Below, in pieces: positions 8,491 to 22,793 of a DNA stretch of 64,000 nt (position 1 is its first letter; the number at the start of each line of letters is the position of its first letter). The notes under the pieces are model-generated. The model had not been told where the DNA came from. It ran no database searches and saw only the letters and a list, made by a program, of their open reading frames with translations. Position numbers and translations under genes: made by a program. Source of the DNA: Pseudactinotalea sp. HY158 (GTDB taxonomy: Bacteria > Actinomycetota > Actinomycetes > Actinomycetales > Beutenbergiaceae); contig NZ_CP045920.1 of the NCBI RefSeq assembly GCF_009660225.1, forward strand, positions 1,426,001 through 1,490,000, read 5' to 3'.

Positions 8491-8844
8491 GTGCCGCTCG
8501 ATCCCGAAATCTCCCAGCGCCTGCGCCGCGACGCCGCGGGCCTCGTGTGTGCCGTGATCCAGGACGATGAGACCGATGCGGTGCTCATGGTCGGCTGGAT
8601 GGACGACGAGGCCCTCCACCGCACCCTGACCGAGGGGCGCGTGACGTTCTGGTCGCGCTCCCGCGGCGAGTACTGGCGCAAGGGCGACACGTCCGGGCAC
8701 GTGCAGTGGGTGCGCTCGGCCGCCCTCGACTGCGACGGCGACGCCGTGCTCGTGCGCGTGATCCAGGTCGGCGCAGCCTGCCACACCGGCGCGCGCACCT
8801 GCTTCGAGGCCGGCGGCGACCTCGGGGCGGTGGTCGGCGAATGA
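8491..8844 (+). CDS. hisI: Phosphoribosyl-AMP cyclohydrolase HisI
   Basis: The 117-residue single-domain enzyme has [29 protein letters not shown] and the metal-binding CDGDAVL and [12 protein letters not shown] motifs. It opens the purine ring of PR-AMP in the third step of histidine synthesis and needs Zn and Mg. No HisE domain is fused. Translation starts at GTG, with GGGAGG about 11 bp upstream. The stop overlaps the trpE ATG, so hisI and trpE are coupled, the usual actinobacterial arrangement. Confidence 0.96.
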   Translation: MPLDPEISQRLRRDAAGLVCAVIQDDETDAVLMVGWMDDEALHRTLTEGRVTFWSRSRGEYWRKGDTSGHVQWVRSAALDCDGDAVLVRVIQVGAACHTGARTCFEAGGDLGAVVGE

Positions 8845-10373
8845 GCACGCTCGAATGGGGCCGCACCTGGCCGAGCCGGGAGGAGTTCGTCACCTTCGCC
8901 GGCGATCGTCGCGTCATCCCCGTCGTGCGCCGCCTGCTTGCGGACGACGTCACCCCGGTCGGTCTGTACCGGCGCCTGGCCGCCGGTCGCCCCGGCACGT
9001 TCATCCTCGAATCGGCCGAGACCGACGGTGCGTGGAACCGGTGGTCGTTCGTCGGCGTGAGCACGCGGGCGACCCTGACCGCCCGGGACGGGCAGGCCGC
9101 CTGGACCGGGGAGCCGCCCGTCTCCGTGCCGCAGTCGGGCCCGATCCTCGACGTGCTGCGCGGCACGCTCGCGGCCCTGCACACCGAACGCTTCGAGGGG
9201 CTGCCGCCGCTCACGGGCGGCCTCGTGGGCGCGATGGGCTGGGATCTCACCCGGGAGTGGGAGCCGACCCTGCCGCGGGAGGCCCCGGACGAGCAGGGCC
9301 TGCCGGACCTGGCGCTCCTGCTCGTGGCCGACATGGTCGCGGTCGACCACCACGACGGCTCGATCTGGCTCATCGCGAACGCGATCAACACCAACGACAC
9401 CTCCGGCGGCGTCGAGGAGGCCTACGACGACGCGGTCCGTCGCCTGGACTCGCTCGCCGCCCGGGTGGGACGCCCCGCCGAGGCGAGCGTCGCCGTCCTC
9501 GATCCCGCCGCGCACGAACCACAGGTGCGCTACCGCAGCACGCAGGCCGAGTTCGAGGAGAGCGTGCGGTCCGCGAAGCGCGCGATCACCGAGGGCGAGG
9601 TGTTCCAGGTCGTGTTCAGTCAGCGGCTCGACCTCGACTGCGAGGCCGACCCGCTCGACGTGTACCGGGCGCTGCGCACGATCAACCCGAGCCCGTACAT
9701 GTACCTCGTCCACCTCGCCGAACCCGGCGGTCGGGAGTTCCACGTCGTCGGCTCCTCCCCGGAGACCCTCGTCAAGGTGGATTCCGGCCGGGTCACGAGC
9801 TTCCCGATCGCCGGGTCCCGCCCGCGCGGGGCCACCCCGGCCGAGGATCAGGAGCTCGGAGTCGAGTTGCTCGCCGACCCGAAGGAACGCTCCGAGCACC
9901 TCATGCTCGTCGATCTCGCCCGCAACGACCTCGGCAAGGTGTGCCGCCCGGGCAGCGTGACCGTCGAGGAGTTCATGGCGATCCACCGGTTCTCCCACAT
10001 CATGCACATCACCTCGACCGTGAGCGGGCGGCTGCGCGCCGATGCGACCGCGCTCGACGCGTTCACGGCCGCCTTCCCGGCCGGCACGCTCTCGGGCGCG
10101 CCCAAGCCGCGGGCCATCGAGCTCATCGACTCCCACGAGCCCGCCCGGCGGGGGCTCTACGGCGGCACGGTCGGATATTTCGACTTCGCGGGCGAGATGG
10201 ACATGGCCATCGCGATCCGCACCGCCGTGATCGCCGGCGGCGTGGCCACCGTGCAGGCCGGCGCCGGGCTCGTGGCCGATTCGGATCCGCACACGGAGTA
10301 CGTGGAGACCCGCAACAAGGCCGCCGCCGTGGTCCACGCGATCGCCACCGCCGCCCGGATCCGGCCGGTATGA
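8841..10373 (+). CDS. trpE: Anthranilate synthase component I
   Basis: The 510-residue protein has the TrpE N-terminal domain with the FILESAE feedback motif that binds tryptophan. The chorismate-binding domain carries [40 protein letters not shown] and [12 protein letters not shown]. It converts chorismate to anthranilate using ammonia from component II (TrpG), which is not in this window. The ATG overlapping the hisI stop is chosen; an in-frame extension upstream is a shadow of hisI. Allosteric inhibition by Trp is expected from the intact motif. Confidence 0.97.
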   Translation: MSTLEWGRTWPSREEFVTFAGDRRVIPVVRRLLADDVTPVGLYRRLAAGRPGTFILESAETDGAWNRWSFVGVSTRATLTARDGQAAWTGEPPVSVPQSGPILDVLRGTLAALHTERFEGLPPLTGGLVGAMGWDLTREWEPTLPREAPDEQGLPDLALLLVADMVAVDHHDGSIWLIANAINTNDTSGGVEEAYDDAVRRLDSLAARVGRPAEASVAVLDPAAHEPQVRYRSTQAEFEESVRSAKRAITEGEVFQVVFSQRLDLDCEADPLDVYRALRTINPSPYMYLVHLAEPGGREFHVVGSSPETLVKVDSGRVTSFPIAGSRPRGATPAEDQELGVELLADPKERSEHLMLVDLARNDLGKVCRPGSVTVEEFMAIHRFSHIMHITSTVSGRLRADATALDAFTAAFPAGTLSGAPKPRAIELIDSHEPARRGLYGGTVGYFDFAGEMDMAIAIRTAVIAGGVATVQAGAGLVADSDPHTEYVETRNKAAAVVHAIATAARIRPV

Positions 10374-11017
10374 AAGCCTCGCTCACCCGCGGCCGGGCCG
10401 TCCTGCTCGTCGGGCTGCTCGGGATCGTGCTCGTGGGCACCTCGCTGCCCACGTGGGCCCGCGGCGAGGGCCGCGGCACCGACGGGCCGGTGCCGATCGT
10501 GCTCGCCGGCACCGACGCGGCACCCGCCGTGCCGAGCGCCGGGCTCGTGATCATCGTGGCGGCGCTCGTGATCGGGCTCTCGGGCCGGGCCACGCGGATC
10601 GCGGCGCTCGCCGGGGCCGGGCTCGCCGCGCTCCTCGCCGGCTGGTCCGGCATCGCGTTCCTGGGCGATCCCGAGCCGCCGCTCGTCTCCGCCGCCGGCG
10701 AGGCGACCCGGGTGCGCGATCTCGTGGGCGCGGTCTCGGTCACCGCGTGGCCGGTCGTGACCGTCGTGGCGGCCGCGGTCGTGGCGCTCGTCGTGCTCGT
10801 GCTGCCGTGGCAGTTCGGGCGGTGGGCGGCCGTGGGGCGGCGATACCAGCGCGGACCGGCGGACTCTGCGGACACCGCGGACACTGCGGGGCAGGCTGGG
10901 CCGTCGGGGCAGGCCGGACCCGCCGACGACGGCAGCGCCGCCCGCCGCGTGCGGGCGATGGACGATTGGGACGCGATCGGCCGTGGCGAAGACCCGTCGG
11001 CCGATCCCGACCGGTAG
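10370..11017 (+). CDS. Trp biosynthesis-associated membrane protein
   Basis: The 215-residue protein has four predicted membrane helices: about residues 9-28, 56-70, 76-96 and 118-145. A hydrophilic C-terminal tail follows, with short repeats of ADT/AGQ and the ending DDWDAIGRGEDPS. This matches the Trp_oprn_chp family found between trpE and trpC in actinobacteria. Its role is unknown. The ATG overlaps the trpE stop by 4 bp, so it is coupled to trpE. Confidence 0.88.
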   Translation: MKASLTRGRAVLLVGLLGIVLVGTSLPTWARGEGRGTDGPVPIVLAGTDAAPAVPSAGLVIIVAALVIGLSGRATRIAALAGAGLAALLAGWSGIAFLGDPEPPLVSAAGEATRVRDLVGAVSVTAWPVVTVVAAAVVALVVLVLPWQFGRWAAVGRRYQRGPADSADTADTAGQAGPSGQAGPADDGSAARRVRAMDDWDAIGRGEDPSADPDR

Positions 11018-11125
11018 GATGAGCGCGTGGCGGGAAGGCAGCGACACCGCCCTTGGGCCTGCGGCCCAGCAGCTTCACGCAACACGCCCAAGCACCCGAT
11101 TGACCTGCCGAAGGACGAAGGACCG

Positions 11126-11440
11126 ATGACTCAGGATGTGACCCGCCGCGAACCGGTGCAGCCCCTCATGGACCCACCGCCCGTGGCGCCGTACGCCAAT
11201 CACGGCCGCACCGTCGCCGGTTGGGCGCTGTTCTGGATCGTGGCCGCCGGGGCGATCGTGATCGCGATCGGTGCCGTCTCCGATCACTGGGGTGTCATCA
11301 TCGGCGGCGCCGTGGTCATCGCCGTGGGCCTCATCGTGAGCCTCGTGCTCCGCGGGCTCGGGCACGGTCAGCCGAAGACCAGTCGGCCCGTGCCCTCGCT
11401 CACGGATCCGCTCACCGGCCCGGTCCCCGACGTGCGCTGA
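11126..11440 (+). CDS. HGxxPAAW-family small membrane protein
   Basis: The 104-residue protein has NHGRTVAGW before its first helix, a variant of the HGxxPAAW signature (PA replaced by VA, and a Gly for the second Ala). Two membrane helices follow (about residues 31-50 and 55-75), then a Pro-rich tail. The start is the ATG preceded by GAAGGACGAAGGA; the frame is open further upstream without a better site. The family is restricted to actinobacterial trp regions and has no known function. Confidence 0.85.
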   Translation: MTQDVTRREPVQPLMDPPPVAPYANHGRTVAGWALFWIVAAGAIVIAIGAVSDHWGVIIGGAVVIAVGLIVSLVLRGLGHGQPKTSRPVPSLTDPLTGPVPDVR

Positions 11441-11541
11441 GCCACCCGCACTATCCGCCGGCGAGCCCTGCGGACAACCCGCCAGTGAGCCCGTGAATGA
11501 CCCGCCGGTCAGCTGCCGGTGATCTGCCCAGAAGTGGATTC

Positions 11542-12201
11542 ATGACCGCCTATCCGCCCTCGGAGCCCGACCGCGGCTCCGACCCCTATGCCGGAATGCA
11601 CTCCGGTGGGCACCCGCCGCCGTCCGGGCCGCCGGAGCAGCCGTCGCCCCCGTCGGGGCAGTCGCCGCCGCACCCATCGTGGGAGCATCCCGCGCCGCCC
11701 CCGGGGCCGTTCCCGCCGCCGCCCCAGTACCCGCAGCCAACCCAGTACCCGCAGCCAACCCAGTACCCGCAGCACGTTCAGCACCCGCCAGACCCTGAGC
11801 ACGGGCCGTGGCAAGCCGGGCCGCCCCCGGGGCGGTACCCGCAGCACCCTCAGTACGCTCAGCACCCACCACACCCTCAGTACGCTCAGGCCGGACCGTG
11901 GCAGGCGGGCCCGTTCGGTCTCGCTCCGGCGGTCACGACCGACAACGGCAAGGGAACGGGCGCCCTCGTCTGCTCGATCGTCGCCCTCGTGCTGTGCTGC
12001 ATCCCGATCGTCAGCTCGGTGCTGGCGATCGCCGCGATCGTGCTCGGGGCGCAGGGGCGCGGTGCCGCAGCCCGGGGCACCGCGAGCAATTCCGGCGTGG
12101 CGACCGGAGGGCTCGTCATCGGGATCATCGCCCTGGTCCTCGGGCTGGCGGCCGCCGGACTCGCGCTGCTCGGGCTGGCGCAGGGCGATGGCGCGGCCTG
12201 A
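11542..12201 (+). CDS. DUF4190 membrane protein with proline-rich N-terminus
   Basis: The 219-residue protein has a long cytoplasmic Pro/Gln/His/Tyr-rich N-terminus (about residues 1-130) with QYPQPT and QYAQHP repeats. The C-terminal DUF4190 domain has two helices (about 138-170 and 188-212) separated by the GRGAAARGTASNSG loop. The repeats are encoded by 15-bp near-repeats around 11727-11776 and 11845-11888. Function is unknown; similar proline-rich DUF4190 proteins are frequent in actinobacterial trp regions. The ATG is chosen because the upstream in-frame extension lacks a ribosome site. Confidence 0.85.
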   Translation: MTAYPPSEPDRGSDPYAGMHSGGHPPPSGPPEQPSPPSGQSPPHPSWEHPAPPPGPFPPPPQYPQPTQYPQPTQYPQHVQHPPDPEHGPWQAGPPPGRYPQHPQYAQHPPHPQYAQAGPWQAGPFGLAPAVTTDNGKGTGALVCSIVALVLCCIPIVSSVLAIAAIVLGAQGRGAAARGTASNSGVATGGLVIGIIALVLGLAAAGLALLGLAQGDGAA

Positions 12202-12598
12202 GCGCCGGGACCGGCGCACCCCGAGCCTGCTGCTGGCAGTGGCCGCCGCGGCCACCGCAGTCGTGGCGGTGCGTGACCCGCACGGCGGCGGATACGGGCT
12301 CTGCCCGGTGCTCGCCCTGACCGGCTGGTTCTGCCCCACGTGCGGCGGGCTGCGGGCGGTCCACGACCTGACCGCCGGCGACCTGGCGGGCGCGTGGGCG
12401 ATGAATCCCCTGGTCACCCTCGCGGTGCCGGTGGCGGCGCTCGCCCTCGTCGCCTGGACGATCCGGGCCTGGACCGGTCGTCGGGCCCGGCAACTGCCGA
12501 CCTGGCTCGTGATCACGGCCGGTGCCGTGGCCGTCCTCTTCGCGCTCCTCCGCAACCTCCCCGCCCTCGCGCCGGTGCTGGCACCCCACCTGCTCTGA
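12188..12598 (+). CDS. DUF2752 membrane protein
   Basis: The 136-residue protein has the family core [23 protein letters not shown] with its Cys pair (CPTCG), and three helices at about residues 13-30, 70-92 and 104-122. Members are small membrane proteins of unknown role found beside DUF4190 genes. The start overlaps the preceding gene by 14 bp, so it is co-translated. The ending [14 protein letters not shown] is hydrophobic. Confidence 0.85.
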   Translation: MARPERRDRRTPSLLLAVAAAATAVVAVRDPHGGGYGLCPVLALTGWFCPTCGGLRAVHDLTAGDLAGAWAMNPLVTLAVPVAALALVAWTIRAWTGRRARQLPTWLVITAGAVAVLFALLRNLPALAPVLAPHLL

Positions 12599-12630
12599 CG
12601 GGCGTCAGTCGGCCGCGCGATGCCACAGGC

Positions 12631-12750
12631 GCACTGTCCTCGGTGAGCAGGGTGACGGCCGCACTGTCCTCGGTGAGCAGGGTGACGGCCGCACTGTCCT
12701 CGGTGAGCAGGGTGACGGCCGCATTGTCCTCGGCGAGCAGGGCGAAGCGG
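12631..12750 (+). repeat. Four tandem 30-bp repeats in the 368-bp gap before trpC
   Basis: Three perfect 30-bp units (starting GCACTGTCCTCGGTGAGCAG, at 12631, 12661 and 12691) and a fourth diverged unit (12721-12750) stand head to tail. As the length is a multiple of three, all frames stay open: minus-strand reading gives [10 protein letters not shown] repeats and plus-strand reading [11 protein letters not shown] do not see a believable start site or family, so I do not call a gene. The rest of the gap (12599-12630, 12751-12966) has no feature that I recognise apart from the trpC ribosome site. Confidence 0.9.
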
Positions 12751-12966
12751 TTGAATCCTGCCCGGATTTCAACGATTCGGCCCTGGTCGATCACCGGGGC
12801 GGTGCCGATGGGGCGACGCGCTTCGGCCGGCACGTCGGCGGGCGCTTCGGTGGGCACGCCGGCCGGCACGTGGCCGGATCCGGGTGCTGGATCGAGCAGG
12901 TCCCGCGTCCAACTACGATGGGTGGCAGCCGAGTCAGTGGACGGGCGGAACGAGGAGGGCACCGGA

Positions 12967-13779
12967 GTGACTGTTCTGGATCAGATCGTGGCGGATACCC
13001 GGATCGACGTGGCCGAGCGCGAGGCGAAGCTCAGCCTCGGCGAACTCAAGGAACTCGCGCACGGGCGCGACTCCGCGATCGACGCCGTCTCCGCTCTCAA
13101 GCGCGAGGACGTCGTGACCGTCATCGCCGAGGTCAAGCGGTCGAGCCCGTCCAAGGGGGCGCTGGCCGACATCGCCGATCCCGCCGGGCTGGCCGAGGAC
13201 TACGAGGCCGGGGGCGCCGCGGCGATCTCGGTGCTCACCGAGTCGCGCCGCTTCGGCGGATCGCTCGCCGACTTCGACGCCGTGCGGGCCCGGGTGAGCG
13301 TGCCCCTGCTGCGCAAGGACTTCATCGTCACGCCCTATCAGGTGTGGGAGGCGCGCGCCCACGGCGCCGACCTCGTGCTCCTCATCGTCGCGGCCCTCGA
13401 CCAGCCCGCCCTCGCGGGCCTCGTGGACCGGGTGCACTCCCTCGGCATGACCGCACTCGTGGAGGCACACACGGCCGAGGAGGCCGGCCGCGCCGTGGAC
13501 GCGGGCGCCCGCATCATCGGGGTCAACGCCCGCGATCTGCGCACCCTCGAGGTGCACCGCGACGTGTTCGCCGACGTCGCCCCGCAGATCCCCGCCGGGA
13601 TCGTCAAGGTGGCCGAATCGGGTGTCCGCGGACCCCACGACGTGCTCGAGTACGCCCGGTGGGGGGCGGATGCCGTGCTCGTCGGCGAGGCCCTCGTGAC
13701 CCAGGGCGAACCCCGGACGGCCGTGGCCGACATGGTCGCGGCCGGAGCCCACCCGGCGTTGCGCTCGGCGCGCCCGTGA
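12967..13779 (+). CDS. trpC: Indole-3-glycerol phosphate synthase
   Basis: The 270-residue TIM barrel has [11 protein letters not shown] (catalytic Lys), [10 protein letters not shown] (catalytic Lys), [19 protein letters not shown] and [11 protein letters not shown]. It closes the indole ring from CdRP. The GTG start is preceded by GAGGGCACCGGA. TrpC here is monofunctional; trpD and trpF are not in the window. It is followed after 13 bp by trpB. Confidence 0.96.
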   Translation: MTVLDQIVADTRIDVAEREAKLSLGELKELAHGRDSAIDAVSALKREDVVTVIAEVKRSSPSKGALADIADPAGLAEDYEAGGAAAISVLTESRRFGGSLADFDAVRARVSVPLLRKDFIVTPYQVWEARAHGADLVLLIVAALDQPALAGLVDRVHSLGMTALVEAHTAEEAGRAVDAGARIIGVNARDLRTLEVHRDVFADVAPQIPAGIVKVAESGVRGPHDVLEYARWGADAVLVGEALVTQGEPRTAVADMVAAGAHPALRSARP

Positions 13780-13792
13780 TCCAAGGAGAAGG

Positions 13793-15022
13793 ATGAGCGA
13801 TCTGCAACACCTGGCCGGGCCCTACTTCGGTGAGTTCGGGGGCCGGTTCGTGCCCGAGGCGCTCATCGCGGCCCTCGACGACCTGACCGCCGGTTGGCGC
13901 GCCATGAAGGCCGACCCGGCCTTCCGGGAGGAGCTGTCCGCCCTCCTGCGAGACTACGTCGGCCGGCCGTCTCCGATCACCGAGGTGCCCCGGTTCGCCC
14001 AGCACGCCGGCGGGGTGCGGGTCTTCCTCAAGCGGGAGGACCTCAACCACACCGGGTCCCACAAGATCAACAACGTGCTCGGCCAGGCGCTCCTCACCCG
14101 CCGGGTGGGCAAGCGCCGCGTGATCGCCGAGACGGGCGCCGGCCAGCACGGTGTCGCCACCGCGACCGCGGCCGCCCTGTTCGGGCTCGACTGCACGATC
14201 TACATGGGCGCGGTCGACGTTGAGCGGCAGGCCCTCAACGTGGCGCGGATGCGCCTCCTCGGCGCCGAGGTCGTCGCCGTCTCCTCGGGCTCGCGCACGC
14301 TCAAGGACGCGATCAACGAGGCCTTCCGCGACTGGGTCACGAACGTCGAGACCACGAACTACGTCTTCGGCACGGTCGCCGGGCCGCACCCGTTCCCCGA
14401 GATGGTCCGCGACCTGCAGAAGATCATCGGCGAGGAGGCCCGGGAGCAGCTGCTCGAACGCACCGGACGGCTCCCGGACGCGGTGCTCGCCTGCGTCGGC
14501 GGCGGGTCGAACGCCATGGGCATCTTCAACGCCTTCCTCGACGACGACGGCGTGCGTCTCCTCGGCGCCGAGGCCGCGGGCGACGGGGTCGAGACCGGCC
14601 GCCACGCCGCCACGATCACCAAGGGAGCGCCCGGGGTGCTCCACGGCGCCAAGAGCTACCTGCTGCAGGACGAGGACGGTCAGACCATCGAGTCCCACTC
14701 GATCTCCGCCGGCCTCGACTACCCGGGCGTCGGGCCCGAACACTCCTACCTCGCGAGCATCGGCCGGGCCGAATACCGCGCGATCACCGATTCCGCCGCG
14801 ATGGACGCCTTCGCGCTGCTCACCCGCACCGAGGGGATCATGCCCGCGATCGAGTCCTCGCACGCGCTCGCCGCCACGATCGACCTCGGCGCCGAGCTCG
14901 CGGCCGCCGGCGCCGACCCGGAGCACACACACCTGCTCGTCAGCCTCTCCGGACGCGGTGACAAGGACGTGGCCACGGCCGCGCACTGGTTCGGACTCGA
15001 GAACGAAGGGCAGGGCGCATGA
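13793..15022 (+). CDS. trpB: Tryptophan synthase beta chain
   Basis: The 409-residue enzyme has the PLP lysine in [10 protein letters not shown], the [11 protein letters not shown] loop, the phosphate-binding [10 protein letters not shown] and the C-terminal [13 protein letters not shown]. It condenses indole with serine. AAGGAGAAGG lies just before the ATG. The stop overlaps the trpA start by 4 bp, allowing equal synthesis of the alpha2beta2 complex partners. It is the TrpB1 type that pairs with TrpA. Confidence 0.98.
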   Translation: MSDLQHLAGPYFGEFGGRFVPEALIAALDDLTAGWRAMKADPAFREELSALLRDYVGRPSPITEVPRFAQHAGGVRVFLKREDLNHTGSHKINNVLGQALLTRRVGKRRVIAETGAGQHGVATATAAALFGLDCTIYMGAVDVERQALNVARMRLLGAEVVAVSSGSRTLKDAINEAFRDWVTNVETTNYVFGTVAGPHPFPEMVRDLQKIIGEEAREQLLERTGRLPDAVLACVGGGSNAMGIFNAFLDDDGVRLLGAEAAGDGVETGRHAATITKGAPGVLHGAKSYLLQDEDGQTIESHSISAGLDYPGVGPEHSYLASIGRAEYRAITDSAAMDAFALLTRTEGIMPAIESSHALAATIDLGAELAAAGADPEHTHLLVSLSGRGDKDVATAAHWFGLENEGQGA

Positions 15023-15819
15023 GCCTGACCGCCGCCGCGATCGACGCCGCCCGGGCCGAGGGCCGGGCCGCGCTCATCATCTACCTGCCCGTCGGCTACC
15101 CGACCCTCGAGCTCTCCGTCGAGGCGGCCAAGCGGGCCGTCGCCGCGGGCGCCGACGTCATCGAGCTCGGGCTGCCGTATTCGGACCCGGGCATGGACGG
15201 CCCGGTGATCGAGGCCGCCGCGGGCCGGGCACTGGCCCAGGGCACGCGCACCCGGGACGTGCTCGCCGCCGTCTCCGAGGTCGCGGCCACCGGGGCGCCG
15301 ACCCTCGTCATGACCTACTACAACCCCGTGTTCCGCTACGGCGTCGACCGGTTCGCCGCCGACCTGGCCGCGGCCGGGGGAGCGGGCCTCATCACCGCCG
15401 ACCTCATCCCCGACGAGGCCGGCGACTGGGTGGCCGCCGCCGACGGGCACGACCTCGACAAGGTCTTCGTCGTCGCCCCCTCCTCCACCGACGCCCGGCT
15501 CGCGATGACCGCCGCCGCCGGCCGGGGATTCGTGTACGCAGCCTCGACCATGGGCGTGACCGGCACCCGGGCCAGCGTCGGCGTGGCCGCCCACTCGCTC
15601 GTGACCCGGTTGCGGGACGCCGGTGCCGAGCGGGTGTGCGTTGGACTCGGCGTCTCGACCGGGGCCCAGGCCGCGGAGGTCGCCCGCTACGCCGACGGGG
15701 TGATCGTCGGTTCGGCGGTGGTCAAGGCGCTCTCCTCGAGCCCCGACCCGCAGACGGCCCTCGAGGCGGTCTCGACGATCGTCGGAGAGCTCGCCGCCGG
15801 CGTGGGGGCGAGCCGATGA
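15019..15819 (+). CDS. trpA: Tryptophan synthase alpha chain
   Basis: The 266-residue TIM barrel has the catalytic Glu in [12 protein letters not shown] and the catalytic Asp in GMDGPVIE, then [10 protein letters not shown] and the phosphate loop [10 protein letters not shown]. It cleaves indole glycerol phosphate to indole and passes it to TrpB. Overlaps of 4 bp at both ends couple it to trpB and lgt. Confidence 0.97.
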   Translation: MSLTAAAIDAARAEGRAALIIYLPVGYPTLELSVEAAKRAVAAGADVIELGLPYSDPGMDGPVIEAAAGRALAQGTRTRDVLAAVSEVAATGAPTLVMTYYNPVFRYGVDRFAADLAAAGGAGLITADLIPDEAGDWVAAADGHDLDKVFVVAPSSTDARLAMTAAAGRGFVYAASTMGVTGTRASVGVAAHSLVTRLRDAGAERVCVGLGVSTGAQAAEVARYADGVIVGSAVVKALSSSPDPQTALEAVSTIVGELAAGVGASR

Positions 15820-16847
15820 TCTCCATGGCGCAGGGGGCTCACGTGACTCAGCTGGTCCCGATGGCGGGCATCCCCAGCCCCACGCAGGGGGTCTGGCACC
15901 TCGGGCCCGTGCCGATCCGCGCCTACGCCATCGCGATCCTCGCGGGGATCGCCCTCGGCGCCTGGATCGCGATCCGCCGCTACCGTGCCCGCGGCGGCCC
16001 CGAGAACACCGTCGTGGACGCGATGTTCTGGGCCGTCCCGGCCGGGATCATCGGCGCCCGGCTCTACCACGTGTTCTCCTCCCCGGACGCCTACTTCGGC
16101 CCGGACGGCGACCTCGTGCGCGCCCTGTACATCTGGGAGGGCGGCCTGGGGATCTGGGGCGCCATCCCCGCCGGGGGGCTGGCCGCGTGGCTCTTCCTGC
16201 GCCATCGGGGCCTGCGGCTGGACACCTTCGCCGACGCCCTGGCACCCGGCATCCTCGTGGCGCAGGCCGTCGGCCGGCTCGGCAACTATTTCAACCAGGA
16301 GCTCTTCGGCAGCCCGACCACCCTGCCGTGGGGGCTGCAGATCTCCGACGGCACGCTCGCCGCGCAGGGCCTCGACTTCCCGCCCGGCACGCTGTTCCAC
16401 CCGACCTTCCTCTACGAACTGCTGTGGAACCTCGCCGCGGCGGGCGTGCTCGTGTGGCTCGACCGCCGCTTCCGGCTCGGCCACGGGCGTGTCTTCTGGT
16501 CCTACGTCGCGCTCTACACCCTCGGACGCGGCTGGATCGAGACGCTCCGCATCGACCAGGCCGAGCACGTGCTCGGGCTGCGGCTCAACGTGTGGACGGC
16601 GATCCTCGTGTTCGCGTTCGCCGTCACCATGGTCGTCGTCATCGGTCGTCGTCATCGCGGCCGCGAGCTCGGCCCGTACCTGCCCGGGCGGGAGCCGGAC
16701 ACGGTGGGCGAGGAGGCGCCGGACCCGGGCGAGGAGGCACCGGACCCGGGCGAGCCCGTGACCGGAGCCGAGGACGAGGCGACCGGAGCCGAGGAGCCTG
16801 CGGCGCCGCCGGAACGGGCGCGCGACCGGAATGAGTCCGGATTGTGA
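15816..16847 (+). CDS. lgt: Prolipoprotein diacylglyceryl transferase
   Basis: The 343-residue membrane protein has the Lgt signature GRLGNYFNQELFG, and HPTFLYELLWN and RGWIETLRID in the later helices. It moves diacylglycerol from phosphatidylglycerol to the lipobox Cys, so it would mature the several lipoproteins encoded in this window. The cytoplasmic tail from about residue 290 is acidic with repeats of EEAPDPG and TGAEDEATGAEE. The ATG in the trpA stop is used; ATG and GTG codons up to 27 bp further in are possible alternatives. Confidence 0.95.
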   Translation: MISMAQGAHVTQLVPMAGIPSPTQGVWHLGPVPIRAYAIAILAGIALGAWIAIRRYRARGGPENTVVDAMFWAVPAGIIGARLYHVFSSPDAYFGPDGDLVRALYIWEGGLGIWGAIPAGGLAAWLFLRHRGLRLDTFADALAPGILVAQAVGRLGNYFNQELFGSPTTLPWGLQISDGTLAAQGLDFPPGTLFHPTFLYELLWNLAAAGVLVWLDRRFRLGHGRVFWSYVALYTLGRGWIETLRIDQAEHVLGLRLNVWTAILVFAFAVTMVVVIGRRHRGRELGPYLPGREPDTVGEEAPDPGEEAPDPGEPVTGAEDEATGAEEPAAPPERARDRNESGL

Positions 16848-16958
16848 CCGGGCACGCAGCGCCGGCGCAGCCATAGGCGCTATCGTGATGCGTGTCACGG
16901 GCCGACGTCGTCCCTACCGGAAGAAGTGAACCTCTCCAGAGGACGTGAGGACGGTCGG

Positions 16959-21125
<4,167 letters not shown>

Positions 21126-21230
21126 ACCACGTCGCCGCCTCGACCGGGGCGACGACGGATACGGACGGCGGGGGTCTGCGCAGTGGACGCTCGTCTCGAG
21201 AAGCAGGAAGAAGGGAATAGGCTGACCCCC

Positions 21231-22649
21231 ATGCGAAGAGCCAAAATCGTGTGCACGCTCGGTCCGGCGACGGAATCGGACGAGATGGTGCAAGCACTAG
21301 TCGATGCCGGAATGGACGTGGCGCGGATCAACCGCAGCCACGGTGACGCGGAGGACCACGCGCGGGTGTACCACCGGGTGCGCGCCGCCGCCGAGGCCTC
21401 GGGCCGGGCCGTCGCGGTGCTCGTCGACCTGCAGGGGCCGAAGATCCGGCTCGGCCGGTTCGCCGAGGGCCACCACGAGCTCGCCGAGGGCGACATCTTC
21501 ACGATCACCACCGAGGACGTGCCCGGCACGAAGGAGCTCGTCTCGACGACGTTCAAGGGCCTCCCGCAGGACGTGTCCGTCGGGGACGCCATCCTCATCG
21601 ACGACGGCCGCGTGACCGTCCGGGTCACCGACGTGACCGCCACCCGCGTGACCACCCGCGTCGAGGTGCCCGGACCCGTCTCGAACAACAAGGGGCTCAA
21701 CCTGCCCGGCGTGGCCGTCAACGTGCCCGCCCTGAGCGAGAAGGACGCCGAGGACCTGCGCTGGGCGCTCGACCTCGGCGCCGACTTCATCGCGCTGTCG
21801 TTCGTGCGCAGCGCGGCCGACTACGACGACGTGCGGGCGATCATGGACGAGAAGGGCCGGATCGTGCCGGTCGTCGCCAAGATCGAGAAGCCGCAGGCCG
21901 TGGACAACCTCGAGGAGATCGTCGACGCCTTCGACGGCATCATGGTCGCCCGCGGCGACCTCGGCGTCGAGCTCCCGCTCGAGCAGGTGCCGATCGTGCA
22001 GAAGCGCGCGGTGGAGCTGTGCCAGCAGTACGCCAAGCCGGTCATCGTGGCCACCCAGGTGCTCGAGTCGATGATCTCCTCCCCGCGGCCCACCCGCGCC
22101 GAGGCCTCCGACTGCGCCAACGCGGTGCTCGACGGCGCGGACGCGGTCATGCTCTCGGGCGAGACGAGCGTGGGCAAGTACCCGATCGTGTGCGTGGAGA
22201 CCATGGCGCGGATCATCGCCACCACCGAGGAGAACGGGATGGACCGGATCACGCGCAAGGCGCAGGATCCGCACACCCGCGGCGGCGTGATCACGAAGGC
22301 CGCGAACGACATCGGCGAGGCCCTCGACGCCACCTACCTCGCCTGCTTCACCCAGTCGGGCGACTCGGCCCGGCGGATGTCGCGGCTGCGGTCGCGCATC
22401 CCGCTGCTCGCCTTCACCCCGGTCGCCGACGTGCGCTCCCGGCTCGCGCTCAGCTGGGGAGTGCAGACCTTCCTCGTTCCGCAGGTCGCGCACACCGACG
22501 ACATGGTGCGCCAGGTCGACGTGACGCTGCGCGAGCAGGGGGCGAGCCGGGAGGGCGACCGCGTGGTCGTCGTCGCCGGTGCGCCCCCGGGGATCGCCGG
22601 CAGCACGAACTCGATCCGCGTGCACAAGATGGGCGACCGGTTCGACTGA
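21231..22649 (+). CDS. pyk: Pyruvate kinase
   Basis: The 472-residue enzyme has RRAKIVCTLGPAT, DLQGPKIRLG, the catalytic-lysine motif VAKIEKPQAVDNLEEI, MVARGDLGVELP and the Mg/K-binding MLSGETSVGKYP. It makes pyruvate and ATP from PEP and ADP. The usual substrate-loop ARLNLSHG reads ARINRSHG, a mild change that keeps Arg and Ser. AAGAAGGGAATAGG precedes the ATG; an in-frame GTG 48 bp upstream is less likely. pyk downstream of the trp/lgt/glt block is typical. Confidence 0.96.
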   Translation: MRRAKIVCTLGPATESDEMVQALVDAGMDVARINRSHGDAEDHARVYHRVRAAAEASGRAVAVLVDLQGPKIRLGRFAEGHHELAEGDIFTITTEDVPGTKELVSTTFKGLPQDVSVGDAILIDDGRVTVRVTDVTATRVTTRVEVPGPVSNNKGLNLPGVAVNVPALSEKDAEDLRWALDLGADFIALSFVRSAADYDDVRAIMDEKGRIVPVVAKIEKPQAVDNLEEIVDAFDGIMVARGDLGVELPLEQVPIVQKRAVELCQQYAKPVIVATQVLESMISSPRPTRAEASDCANAVLDGADAVMLSGETSVGKYPIVCVETMARIIATTEENGMDRITRKAQDPHTRGGVITKAANDIGEALDATYLACFTQSGDSARRMSRLRSRIPLLAFTPVADVRSRLALSWGVQTFLVPQVAHTDDMVRQVDVTLREQGASREGDRVVVVAGAPPGIAGSTNSIRVHKMGDRFD

Positions 22650-22686
22650 CGTCGATGCCCTCGATGCCCGAGGCACGGTGATGAGG

Positions 22687-22714
22687 CGGCGGCGCTCCCC
22701 CGGGGGCGCCGCCG
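22687..22714 (+). terminator. GC-rich hairpin after pyk
   Basis: CGGCGGCG pairs with CGCCGCCG around a C/G-rich loop, 37 bp after the pyk stop. No U-run follows, which is common for actinobacterial terminators. It marks the likely end of the trp-pyk block. Confidence 0.6.
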
Positions 22715-22793
22715 TCTCGCGCTCGGGGAGGGCCATCAGGTGCATTCGCTACCATCCACGGGGACGAGGGTTCCATCAGATGCAGGAGGGCGT

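Noticed and set aside
8361-10337. Upstream extension of the TIGR03085 frame on the minus strand
   Set aside because: The extension is the antisense of hisI and trpE; the family begins at the MWSGIERDA start.
12631-12750. CRISPR-like repeat array
   Set aside because: Repeats are directly head to tail with no spacers, and no cas gene is present.
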